Below, in pieces: positions 1 to 5,882 of a stretch of DNA of 8,442 nucleotides. The position numbers were made by a program, and so were the translations under genes. The stretch's first letter is position 1. Each line of letters opens with the position of its first letter. The notes beneath the pieces are model-generated. The model ran no database searches, had not been told where the DNA came from, and saw only the letters and a program-made list of their open reading frames with translations. Location of the stretch: contig JAAEEW010000151.1 in NCBI GenBank assembly GCA_013415595.1, positions 1 through 8,442 of the forward strand, written 5' to 3'. This stretch comes from Methanosarcinales archaeon (GTDB lineage: Archaea > Halobacteriota > Methanosarcinia > Methanotrichales > Methanotrichaceae).

Positions 1-1327
1 CTACCTGGCCGGCCTGCCCAGGCCCGACGCGGGCATCTCCGAGGAGAGGATCGGCCAGATCAATGCCATCCTGAACAGAGAGCTATCCCCGGACGAGGTG
101 GAGGCCGTCCGCCAGATTCTGCACGGCTACAAGAAGGGCAAGGTGGAGGGCGACGACCTGGTCCCGGAGATATCCCAGGCCCTGAACGCCCACGACGCCC
201 TGGTCTCCACCCTTCTGGAGAAGGTCTTCCCGGAGTTCAGAGACCTGAAGGCTGAGGCCACCACCCGCACGCTGAGAAGCCACATGACCTCCGGCTGGTT
301 CCTCACCCTGGCCGACCTGCACTACCGGTCCCGGCTTCCGGTCAAGCTGTTCTCCATCGACCGCTGCTTCCGCCGGGAGCAGGCCGAGGACGCCGCCCGG
401 CTGATGACCTACCACTCCGCAAGCTGCGTGATCATGGACGAGGAGGTCTCGGTGGACGACGGAAAGGCGGTAGCGGAAGGACTTCTCAGCCAGTTTGGGT
501 TCGAGAAGTTCCGGTTCCAGCCTGACGACAAGCGGTCCAAGTACTACGTCCCCGGGACCCAGATCGAGGTCTACGCCTACCACCCCGGGCTGGTGGGCTC
601 ATCCACCAAGTACCAGAGCGGCTGGGTGGAGCTGGCCACCTTCGGCATCTACTCCCCCACCGCCCTATCCCAGTACGACATCCCGGTGCCGGTGATGAAC
701 CTGGGGCTGGGAGTGGAACGAATCGCCATGATCCTGCACAACTCCCGGGACTTGCGGGCTCTATCCTACCCCCAGCACCAGGAGGACTGGCACCTGGCCC
801 CCCGGGTCATGGCCAAGATGATCACCGTGGAGAATACGCCCTTCTCTGCAGAGGGAATACAGATCGCAAAGGCCGTGGTGGATGTCTGCCTGGAGCACGG
901 CAACACTCCCTCCCCCTGCGTCTTCCCGGCCTGGGAGGGGGAGCTCTTCGGCTGGAAGGTCAGGGTGTCGGTGGTGGAGCCGGAGGAGAACACCAAGCTT
1001 TGCGGCCCGGCCTACCTGAACGAGGTAGTGGTCTACAAGGACGAGATCCTGGGCATACCGAGAATCCCGAAATGGGAAGACGCCTTCCAGGAGGGCGTGA
1101 ACACCGAGATCCGGTTCATCGACGCCTTTGCAGAGCTCGCCGCCCACCAGGTGGAGCAGGCCACTATGAAAGGAGAGGAGAGCGAGACCAGGGCCAGAAT
1201 AGTCAGAAGCCCGGGAGATATCAACCTGAAGATAGATCCGGCCCTGGAGAGGTACATCACCAGCCACAAGCGAAAGATCGACGTGAGAGGACCGGTCTTC
1301 ACCACGGTGAGAAGCCAGCTGCTGTGA
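1..1327 (+). CDS. sepS: O-phosphoseryl-tRNA(Cys) synthetase SepRS, 5'-truncated by the window edge
   Basis: This class II aminoacyl-tRNA synthetase charges tRNA(Cys) with O-phosphoserine. SepCysS then converts the product to Cys-tRNA(Cys), the methanogen route to cysteine. The frame is open from base 2 with no start, giving 441 visible residues of a family of about 535-540, so roughly the first 90 residues lie upstream. The GTG at 98 is an internal valine, not a start. Class II motif 2 (FSIDRCFRREQ, from base 350) and motif 3 (NLGLGVERI, from base 698) are present. Residues I recall as binding phosphoserine in the Methanococcus maripaludis enzyme (T188, S231, S233, N325) align at exact spacing with T in RSHMTSGW (base 287), the two serines of YHSAS (bases 416 and 422) and N of VMNLGLG (base 698). 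The C-terminal tRNA-recognition part ends normally at TGA 1325-1327. No SepCysS gene is visible here. The next gene is rpiA, 110 bases downstream. Confidence 0.97.
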   Translation, partial: YLAGLPRPDAGISEERIGQINAILNRELSPDEVEAVRQILHGYKKGKVEGDDLVPEISQALNAHDALVSTLLEKVFPEFRDLKAEATTRTLRSHMTSGWFLTLADLHYRSRLPVKLFSIDRCFRREQAEDAARLMTYHSASCVIMDEEVSVDDGKAVAEGLLSQFGFEKFRFQPDDKRSKYYVPGTQIEVYAYHPGLVGSSTKYQSGWVELATFGIYSPTALSQYDIPVPVMNLGLGVERIAMILHNSRDLRALSYPQHQEDWHLAPRVMAKMITVENTPFSAEGIQIAKAVVDVCLEHGNTPSPCVFPAWEGELFGWKVRVSVVEPEENTKLCGPAYLNEVVVYKDEILGIPRIPKWEDAFQEGVNTEIRFIDAFAELAAHQVEQATMKGEESETRARIVRSPGDINLKIDPALERYITSHKRKIDVRGPVFTTVRSQLL

Positions 1328-1340
1328 GCCAGGAGGGCCG

Positions 1341-1400
1341 ATGGCCAGGGCGGTGCTTCTGCCCGGGAGGCCGTCAAAGGCATCCGAATCGTGGCCCTGA
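1341..1400 (+). CDS. possible 19-codon mini-ORF between sepS and rpiA
   Basis: An ATG at 1341 follows a strong Shine-Dalgarno-like AGGAGG (1331-1336, spacing 4) just after the sepS stop. It opens a 19-codon frame (MARAVLLPGRPSKASESWP) ending at TGA 1398-1400. I recognise no homology. It could be a short leader that passes ribosomes toward rpiA, or chance in GC-rich DNA. The ribosome-binding site is the only real support. Confidence 0.2.
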   Translation: MARAVLLPGRPSKASESWP

Positions 1401-1423
1401 TAATGCCACTGCTAATATTCATT

Positions 1424-1428
1424 GGAGG
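1424..1428 (+). promoter_or_regulatory. Shine-Dalgarno site deciding the rpiA TTG start
   Basis: GGAGG sits 9 bases before TTG 1438, the only start codon available in the rpiA frame downstream of sepS. It fixes a non-ATG start that an automatic caller could miss. Confidence 0.75.
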
Positions 1429-1437
1429 ACCAAGGAC

Positions 1438-2133
1438 TTGAGAAATCCCAGTTTGAACGAGGCAGGGAAGAGGGCGGCGGGAGAATCGGCCGCCTCCCTG
1501 GTGGAGGACGGAATGGTGGTGGGCCTGGGGACGGGATCTACCGTTGCCTGGACCATCAGAAAGATCGGTGAGATGGTGAAGGAGGGCATGGAGGTCCTGG
1601 GAGTGCCCACATCCTACCAGTCGGAGAGCCTGGCCATCTCCTGCGGCATCCGGCTGACCACTCTGGCTCAAAATCCGGTGCTGGACCTGGCCATAGACGG
1701 AGCCGACCAGGTGGACAGGAGATTCTTCGTGATCAAGGGCGGCGGCGCCGCTCACACCCGGGAGAAGATCGTATCCCACTGCGCCCGCCGGTTTGTGGTG
1801 GTCTGCGACCAGAGCAAGCACGTGGAGCAGCTGACTGCGCCGGTGCCGGTGGAGGTCCTGGCCTTCGGGTCCGGCCTGGCCTACCGCAGGCTGCAGGAGA
1901 TGGGAGGAAAGCCGGTCCTGAGGATGGGCAAGATGAAGGACGGGCCGGTGATCACGGATAACGGCAACCTGGTCATGGACGTGGACTTCGGCATCATCGA
2001 CGACCCGGGAGTGCTGGCCGCCAGGCTGTCCTCCATACCCGGCGTCCTGGACCACGGCATCTTCTGCAACCTGGACGAGCTGCACCTGGCCCGGGCAGAC
2101 GGGGTGGAGATAATCAGAAAGCCGGGAAGGTAG
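1438..2133 (+). CDS. rpiA: ribose-5-phosphate isomerase A
   Basis: This cytosolic enzyme interconverts ribose 5-phosphate and ribulose 5-phosphate, supplying ribose for nucleotides. In methanogens it links to the ribulose monophosphate route. The TTG at 1438 is chosen as start because GGAGG (1424-1428) lies 9 bases upstream and the frame has no ATG, GTG or TTG between the end of sepS and this codon. The product is then 231 residues, usual for RpiA. The N-terminal phosphate-binding loop GLGTGST is at residues 29-35. The catalytic segment IDGADQVD then KGGGAAHTREK gives D87, D90, K100 and E109, matching E. coli D81, D84, K94 and E103 at identical spacing. The usual GADE is GADQ here, a mild substitution. 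It is probably transcribed with sepS upstream. The nearby TGA of a hydrophobic 16-codon frame (GTG 1391) overlaps this TTG, but I do not count that frame as a gene. Confidence 0.95.
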   Translation: MRNPSLNEAGKRAAGESAASLVEDGMVVGLGTGSTVAWTIRKIGEMVKEGMEVLGVPTSYQSESLAISCGIRLTTLAQNPVLDLAIDGADQVDRRFFVIKGGGAAHTREKIVSHCARRFVVVCDQSKHVEQLTAPVPVEVLAFGSGLAYRRLQEMGGKPVLRMGKMKDGPVITDNGNLVMDVDFGIIDDPGVLAARLSSIPGVLDHGIFCNLDELHLARADGVEIIRKPGR

Positions 2134-2142
2134 CCAGGAAGG

Positions 2143-2172
2143 CAGCCGGGAAGCGGCCGGCTGATAGCTGGC
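2143..2172 (+). other. two overlapping, mutually exclusive hairpins after rpiA
   Basis: Hairpin A has a perfect 7-base-pair stem: CAGCCGG (2143-2149), a 7-base loop, and CCGGCTG (2157-2163). It lies 9 bases after the rpiA stop. Hairpin B has GCCGGC (2156-2161), loop TGATA, and GCTGGC (2167-2172), a 6-pair stem with one G-U. B reuses the 3' arm of A, so only one can form at a time. No T-run follows, so this is not a simple terminator. It may stabilise the rpiA 3' end or belong to the mtnA leader. Confidence 0.45.
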
Positions 2173-2199
2173 GATAGTTGATAGAGTCAAACGAATAGC

Positions 2200-2210
2200 A
2201 AAAAAATTAT
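2200..2210 (+). promoter_or_regulatory. possible TATA element for mtnA
   Basis: The AAAAAAATTAT stretch is the only strongly A/T-rich block in the rpiA-mtnA gap. It is centred about 33 bases before the mtnA ATG, so archaeal spacing would start transcription near 2230, leaving a very short leader. The match to the archaeal TATA consensus is poor. Read-through from rpiA is equally possible. Confidence 0.3.
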
Positions 2211-2237
2211 GAAAGTAAAGCTCCACTGGAGAGGACC

Positions 2238-3239
2238 ATGAGAACCATCTGGTGGGAAGAGGGGCTGAAGATGATAGACCAGACCCTTCTTCCGGAGAAG
2301 CTGGTCATCCTGGAGGTCAAGACCATCAGGCAGCTGGTGGAGGCCATCCAGTCCCTGCGCGTGAGAGGAGCCCCTGCCCTGGGGGCTGCCGGAGGATACG
2401 GCGTGGCCCTGGCCGCCCAGAAGTCCACATTTTCCGATTCGGAGAACGTCATCCAGGAGATGGAGATGGCCGGAGAGATGATCAGGCAATCCCGGCCCAC
2501 GGCCATTAACCTGGCCTGGGGAGTGGACCGGGTGCTCAGGGCGGCCTCTCGGTGTGAAGATGCGGACGAGGTGCGGGAGCGCGCCCTGCTGGAGGCGGAG
2601 GCCATAGCCGAAGAGGACCTGGCGGTGAACAGGGCCATTGGCAAGAACGGGGCCAGGCTGCTGGAGGACGGAGACCGGGTGCTGACCCACTGCAACGCCG
2701 GACGGCTGGCCTGTGTGGGCTACGGCACCGCTCTGGGGGTCATCCGCTCGGCGGTGGCCGAGGGCAAGGACATTCAGGTCTACGCCTGCGAGACCAGGCC
2801 ACTGCATCAGGGCTCCCGGCTCACCTCCTGGGAGCTCTCCCAGGACGGCATACCGGTGACCCTGATCTGCGACAGCGTCTCCGGCTACCTGATGCGAAAA
2901 GGCAAGATCGACAAGGCCATTGTAGGGGCCGACCGCATCACCAGCGACGCCGTCTTCAACAAGATCGGCACCTACAGCCACGCCGTCCTGGCCAGGTTCC
3001 ATCAGGTCCCCTTTTACGTGGCTGCGCCCCTGTCCACCTTCGACCGGGTGCTGCAGGAGGCCGACGTCACTGTAGAGGAGAGGGACCCCGACGAGGTCCG
3101 CCGCCTAGGGACCGTCCAGCTGGCCCCCCGGGATGTGGAGGTCTACAATCCGGCCTTCGATGCCACCCCCCTGGAGTACGTGTCCGCCCTGATAACCGAG
3201 AAGGGCATCTTCCGCCCGCCACTCATGCCCCCGGTTTAA
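2238..3239 (+). CDS. mtnA: S-methyl-5-thioribose-1-phosphate isomerase (MtnA family, aIF2B-like fold)
   Basis: This enzyme isomerises the aldose 5-methylthioribose 1-phosphate to the ketose methylthioribulose 1-phosphate in salvage of methylthioadenosine. The product is 333 residues, typical for the family. The ATG at 2238 is supported by the family N-terminus MRTIWWEEGLKMIDQTLLP, with GGAGAGGA (2228-2235) just upstream at short spacing. RGAPALG is at 43-49. Catalytic Cys152 lies in THCNAGRLA and Asp232 in VGADRI. Their 80-residue spacing equals Bacillus subtilis MtnA C160/D240, as I recall it. ETRPLHQGSRLTSWEL (185-200) is the MtnA form of the motif. The paralogue ribose-1,5-bisphosphate isomerase, which works with archaeal RuBisCO, has a shorter Cys-Asp spacing by my recollection, so MtnA is preferred, but paralogues are often confused. 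Ends at TAA 3237-3239, followed by a T-rich gap. Confidence 0.9.
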   Translation: MRTIWWEEGLKMIDQTLLPEKLVILEVKTIRQLVEAIQSLRVRGAPALGAAGGYGVALAAQKSTFSDSENVIQEMEMAGEMIRQSRPTAINLAWGVDRVLRAASRCEDADEVRERALLEAEAIAEEDLAVNRAIGKNGARLLEDGDRVLTHCNAGRLACVGYGTALGVIRSAVAEGKDIQVYACETRPLHQGSRLTSWELSQDGIPVTLICDSVSGYLMRKGKIDKAIVGADRITSDAVFNKIGTYSHAVLARFHQVPFYVAAPLSTFDRVLQEADVTVEERDPDEVRRLGTVQLAPRDVEVYNPAFDATPLEYVSALITEKGIFRPPLMPPV

Positions 3240-3254
3240 AGATTTTCGGCTATC

Positions 3255-3264
3255 TATTTTTTAA
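3255..3264 (+). terminator. T-tract terminator after mtnA
   Basis: A run of six T (3257-3262) in T/A-rich DNA lies 18 bases after the mtnA stop. Archaeal RNA polymerase terminates at such T-tracts without needing a hairpin. It is the longest T-run in the neighbourhood and separates mtnA from the next promoter. Confidence 0.5.
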
Positions 3265-3278
3265 TATCGATGATTTCT

Positions 3279-3302
3279 GGCAGGCTTCGTCCAGCCTCTG
3301 CC
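3279..3302 (+). other. hairpin in the mtnA-TPR gene gap
   Basis: GGCAGGCT (3279-3286) pairs with AGCC (3293-3296) and TGCC (3299-3302) around a 6-base loop, with a 2-base bulge (TC). That gives 8 base pairs. It follows the T-tract and has no T-run after it. No match to a known RNA family was recognised. It may be a 3'-end structure of the mtnA transcript or chance. Confidence 0.3.
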
Positions 3303-3430
3303 CTCTGATGAGCGGCCCACTATGCCGGGGGGCGTCCATAATCCAATGAAACGAGAGACGATGATATTGGACTTCAACGATTATATTTCCAAAGCCAGGA
3401 TATATTGAGGAGAATCTAATCCTTTCAAAA
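3303..3430 (+). other. remainder of the 224-base mtnA-TPR gene gap
   Basis: This stretch shows no recognisable gene. It has a GC-rich part (about 3303-3338), then A/T-rich DNA with TATA-like words (TTATATTT near 3381, ATATATT near 3400) and an unused GAGGAGA (from 3408) with no start codon behind it. Tiny ORFs chained by overlapping stop and start codons cross it (see findings). Confidence 0.4.
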
Positions 3431-3446
3431 ACTATTTAAAGATATA
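3430..3446 (+). promoter_or_regulatory. archaeal promoter (BRE/TATA) of the TPR gene, probably leaderless
   Basis: The purine run CAAAAAC (3426-3432) followed by TATTTAAAGATATA (3433-3446) resembles BRE plus TATA box. The box centre is about 25 bases before ATG 3464, so transcription should start at or within a few bases of the ATG. The bases before the ATG (TTCATATACCG) contain no Shine-Dalgarno motif, which fits a leaderless mRNA. Confidence 0.6.
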
Positions 3447-3463
3447 AGTTATTTCATATACCG

Positions 3464-5845
3464 ATGGATCAATTGGTCGTTCTCCATGAAATATTCGAGT
3501 CATTCGCCAAGGACCGGGGATCGCTTCACGCCATAGATCCGAAATCGATAGAGGGAAGCTGCGCCTCTCAGGTCAGGAGGCTTCTGGAAGGCGCTCAACA
3601 GGGCGAGATCGATGCGGAATTCTGTGCACAGCTGCTGGAGTGCCTGACTGACATTTACGAGATCAAGCGGCTGGGAGATATTTGCAGGCGAGCAGGGCTC
3701 TTTGAAGTGGCCGTCAAGTGTTATAACCAAGCCCTCTCCCAGGGGCCGGACAGCAACGTTCGCTCCGTCCTTCTGAACAACCTGGGACAGGTCTATGCCC
3801 GGGAGGGGGACCTGGGCAAGGCCGTTCTTTACTACAGGAAGGCGGCAGAAGGCTTCGAGCAGGTGGGCAACGCCAGCGGAGTGGCCCACGTCCTGGGAAA
3901 CCTGGGATCGGCCTATCGCCGGGGCTACGAGTGGGACCGGGCGGTGGAGCACTGCTTCAAGAGCCTGAGAGCCTTCGAGAAGCTGGGCGACGAGTTTGGA
4001 GTGGCCCAGATCATGGGCAGCCTGGGAAGGCTTTACGCGGAGATGGGCGAGCGAGACCTGGCGGTTCGCTACTACGAGAAGAGCCTCCGGGAGTTCGAGC
4101 GGCTGGGGGACAAGAAGAACGCCGCCTGGCTCTTGAACCGCCTGGGCAAGAGCAGGGCAAAGGCCGGAAGCTGGGAAGAGGCCACCCGCTGCTTCACCAG
4201 GAGCCTGGCCATCTTCGACGAGCTGGGCATGCCCCACAACTCCGGAATCGTGCTCACCAACCTGGGCCGCATGTACCTGGACCAGGGACTTCTGGAGCTG
4301 GCCACAGAGACATTGGAGAAGGGGCTGAAGCTCATCGGCCGGGAGATGCTGCCCGCCTATCCCAATGCCGTGGCCGCCCTGGCCGCCAGCAACAGCACCA
4401 TGGCCCGCCAGTACCTGCAGGAGTTCATCAGGGATGATGAGATTCAGGCCCGGCGAGGGGGAGGCCCCGCCCAGGGAGCAAATGAGCTTGTAACCCTATC
4501 CTCTCAGCTTTACGCCAGCAGCTCTGACCGTTACCAGGAGCTGACCACCATTCCCCGGATCACCCTGGGAGAACTGAAGGTGGCCTCCAGCCAGGCCCGG
4601 TCCCTGTCCTACCTGGCCAGGCTGCACGATCCCGCCCGGGAGCGGGAACGGGTGGCTCTGGCGGAGCGGGCCATATCCGCGCTGCAATTGGCCCTGGCCA
4701 ACTCCGGAGGACACGAACGAATCCAGATAGCGGCAGTCCAGCGAAGCCTGCAGGGGATGAAGGAGCTGTGGTCCATGGCCGGGTCCCAGAGCGAGCCCTG
4801 GAAGCTGGTGAGCATGCTGGCCGCGGCCACCGAGTACCTCATCGGCGGGGCCCGGGACCTGTGCGACGCCACCGGCGGTGCCGGGGAGGCCTGCCGGTGC
4901 ATCTACGACGCCCTGCAGAGCATAGGCAGCGCCATAGAAGAGGAACGGCAGAGGAGGGATCCCGCGGCCAGGCTGGAGGAGGCCTCGGCCAACCTGAGAC
5001 GGGCAGGGGAGCGGCTCCTGGCAGCGGGCACCGGGCAGGGCAGTGACGGCTCAGCCCGCATGACCAGTGCGGCCCAGATTCTGGACAACCTGGTCGTTCT
5101 ATGCCGGGAAGCCGGGTCCGACCGGCCCACATCCGGCGGGAGCGGCACGGACAGGGTATCCAACCTGCTCAACTACGGCGCCCACCAGGAGGCCCTGCTG
5201 CAGATCGGCTGGACCCTGGTGGAGAACGGGATGGCACGAACGGAGAGGGCGGGCTACGTCTACATCTGGGACGACGCCATGAACCTGGCCGAGGTGGGGC
5301 CGGCCGGCAGTCCCAGCTCCAGGCAGAGAATCAACCGGTCCAGGAAGGGAGTGACCGAGGAAGAAGAGATGGACGTGGACCCCATCCCTGCCGGGCAGAT
5401 GTTCAGCGTCCCCATAGCCCCTGCGAAAACCATGGTCTACGGCCGGGAGGAGATCAAGGGGACTCCACAGTCCTGCACTCCGACCTGCACCACCTGCATG
5501 GCCGATCAGCTGATCGTCAGAGAGAGAGAGGAGCCCAGGTATCAGGTGACCTCGTTTCACAGGCCGGTGGTGGAGTATCCAGCCGCCTCCAAGGAATGCG
5601 CCGTGCCCTCCCAGGAGAGCCGGGGAACACCGGAGGCCGGTGAGTTTTTCACCGCCCCAGCCGGGACCGGGGAGAGCGAGTGGGTGCAGGACTTCACCCC
5701 CCAGGAGACGCCAAACAGCGTGGCATTCGACGAGCGGCCCACCTTCTGGGACCGGGCCGTCCCCTACGCCCTGACCGGAGCAAAGGCCCTCACCGTCCTA
5801 TTGGCCCTGGCCCTGGGGGCAATAGCCATCATATATTTGATATAG
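3464..5845 (+). CDS. tail-anchored TPR-repeat membrane protein of unknown function
   Basis: I do not recognise this 793-residue protein by name. Residues 67-290 hold six tetratricopeptide units. Five carry the same block (LLNNLGQVYAREGD, VLGNLGSAYRR and so on) starting at 103, 143, 183, 223 and 263, an exact 40-residue period that suggests a protein-binding superhelix. Residues 300-550 look helical, with a charged possible coiled coil (IEEERQRRDPAARLEEA, 491-507). Residues 610-760 are low-complexity, rich in P, E, S and T. Within them C671, C675 and C678 form C-x3-C-x2-C, with C712 further on. Residues 775-793 are one hydrophobic helix ending the protein, and there is no signal peptide, so the bulk should face the cytoplasm as a tail-anchored protein. 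It has its own promoter and overlaps the probable promoter of the RNA operon. A scaffold that brings partners to the membrane is an inference. Confidence 0.85.
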   Translation: MDQLVVLHEIFESFAKDRGSLHAIDPKSIEGSCASQVRRLLEGAQQGEIDAEFCAQLLECLTDIYEIKRLGDICRRAGLFEVAVKCYNQALSQGPDSNVRSVLLNNLGQVYAREGDLGKAVLYYRKAAEGFEQVGNASGVAHVLGNLGSAYRRGYEWDRAVEHCFKSLRAFEKLGDEFGVAQIMGSLGRLYAEMGERDLAVRYYEKSLREFERLGDKKNAAWLLNRLGKSRAKAGSWEEATRCFTRSLAIFDELGMPHNSGIVLTNLGRMYLDQGLLELATETLEKGLKLIGREMLPAYPNAVAALAASNSTMARQYLQEFIRDDEIQARRGGGPAQGANELVTLSSQLYASSSDRYQELTTIPRITLGELKVASSQARSLSYLARLHDPARERERVALAERAISALQLALANSGGHERIQIAAVQRSLQGMKELWSMAGSQSEPWKLVSMLAAATEYLIGGARDLCDATGGAGEACRCIYDALQSIGSAIEEERQRRDPAARLEEASANLRRAGERLLAAGTGQGSDGSARMTSAAQILDNLVVLCREAGSDRPTSGGSGTDRVSNLLNYGAHQEALLQIGWTLVENGMARTERAGYVYIWDDAMNLAEVGPAGSPSSRQRINRSRKGVTEEEEMDVDPIPAGQMFSVPIAPAKTMVYGREEIKGTPQSCTPTCTTCMADQLIVREREEPRYQVTSFHRPVVEYPAASKECAVPSQESRGTPEAGEFFTAPAGTGESEWVQDFTPQETPNSVAFDERPTFWDRAVPYALTGAKALTVLLALALGAIAIIYLI
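3662..4333 (+). repeat. array of six TPR units within the tail-anchored protein gene
   Basis: The first unit (residues 67-102) is 36 residues long. The following five recur every 40 residues (120 bases), with NLG-x-x-Y-x-x-x-G near each start and AV-x-Y-Y/CF-x-K/R-SL in helix B. The 40-residue length resembles kinesin-light-chain-type TPRs rather than the canonical 34. The underlying DNA copies have diverged, so this is a protein-level repeat. Confidence 0.8.
5831..5845 (+). promoter_or_regulatory. possible TATA box for the RNA-metabolism operon, inside the end of the TPR gene
   Basis: ATATATTTGATATAG encodes the last membrane-helix residues and the stop of the TPR gene, and it stands out from the GC-rich surroundings. 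Archaeal spacing puts the transcription start near 5860-5867, about 16-23 bases before the methyltransferase ATG. The A/T content is partly forced by Ile/Tyr codons, so the case is moderate. Confidence 0.4.
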
Positions 5846-5864
5846 ATTCAAGACCCAAGGCGCA

Positions 5865-5882
5865 GGCAGGATACATCCTGCC
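5865..5882 (+). promoter_or_regulatory. 18-base palindrome abutting the methyltransferase start codon
   Basis: GGCAGGAT (5865-5872) and ATCCTGCC (5875-5882) are perfect inverted repeats around AC, ending on the base before ATG 5883. On DNA it would cover about +1 to +20 of the predicted transcript, an operator position. As RNA it gives a 7-pair stem with a TACA loop that would bury the only weak Shine-Dalgarno-like bases (CAGGA). No known regulator is assigned. Confidence 0.45.

Noticed and set aside
98..1327. GTG at 98 as the sepS start
   Set aside because: The frame is open to the window edge and upstream residues (PRPDAGISEERIGQINAIL) match the SepRS family, so this is an internal valine.
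1000..1437. N-terminal extension of rpiA from 1000
   Set aside because: This is sepS in another frame. RpiA homology begins after TTG 1438, which has its own Shine-Dalgarno.
1325..1441. UGA read-through extending SepRS by 37 residues
   Set aside because: SepRS ends naturally at this stop compared with its family, and I see no read-through signal.
1033..2226. Long - strand frame (397 codons) across sepS and rpiA
   Set aside because: It is antisense to two certain genes. Its composition (rich in H, Q, S, L) is the usual by-product of G/C third positions.
2187..3002. Long - strand frame (271 codons) over mtnA
   Set aside because: Antisense shadow of mtnA with no recognisable protein features.
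3305..3351. Hammerhead ribozyme or C/D box sRNA suggested by CTGATGAG and a later GAAAC
   Set aside because: No stem II joins CTGATGA to GAAA, and no properly spaced D, D' or C' boxes were found on either strand.
3342..3371. TCCAAT/ATTGGA inverted repeat as an operator
   Set aside because: The arms are only 6 bases, 18 bases apart and far from the TATA box, which is easily explained by chance.
5474..5497. Radical SAM enzyme call from C-x3-C-x2-C
   Set aside because: The spacing matches, but there is no barrel domain or other radical SAM motif around it. It lies in a low-complexity linker.
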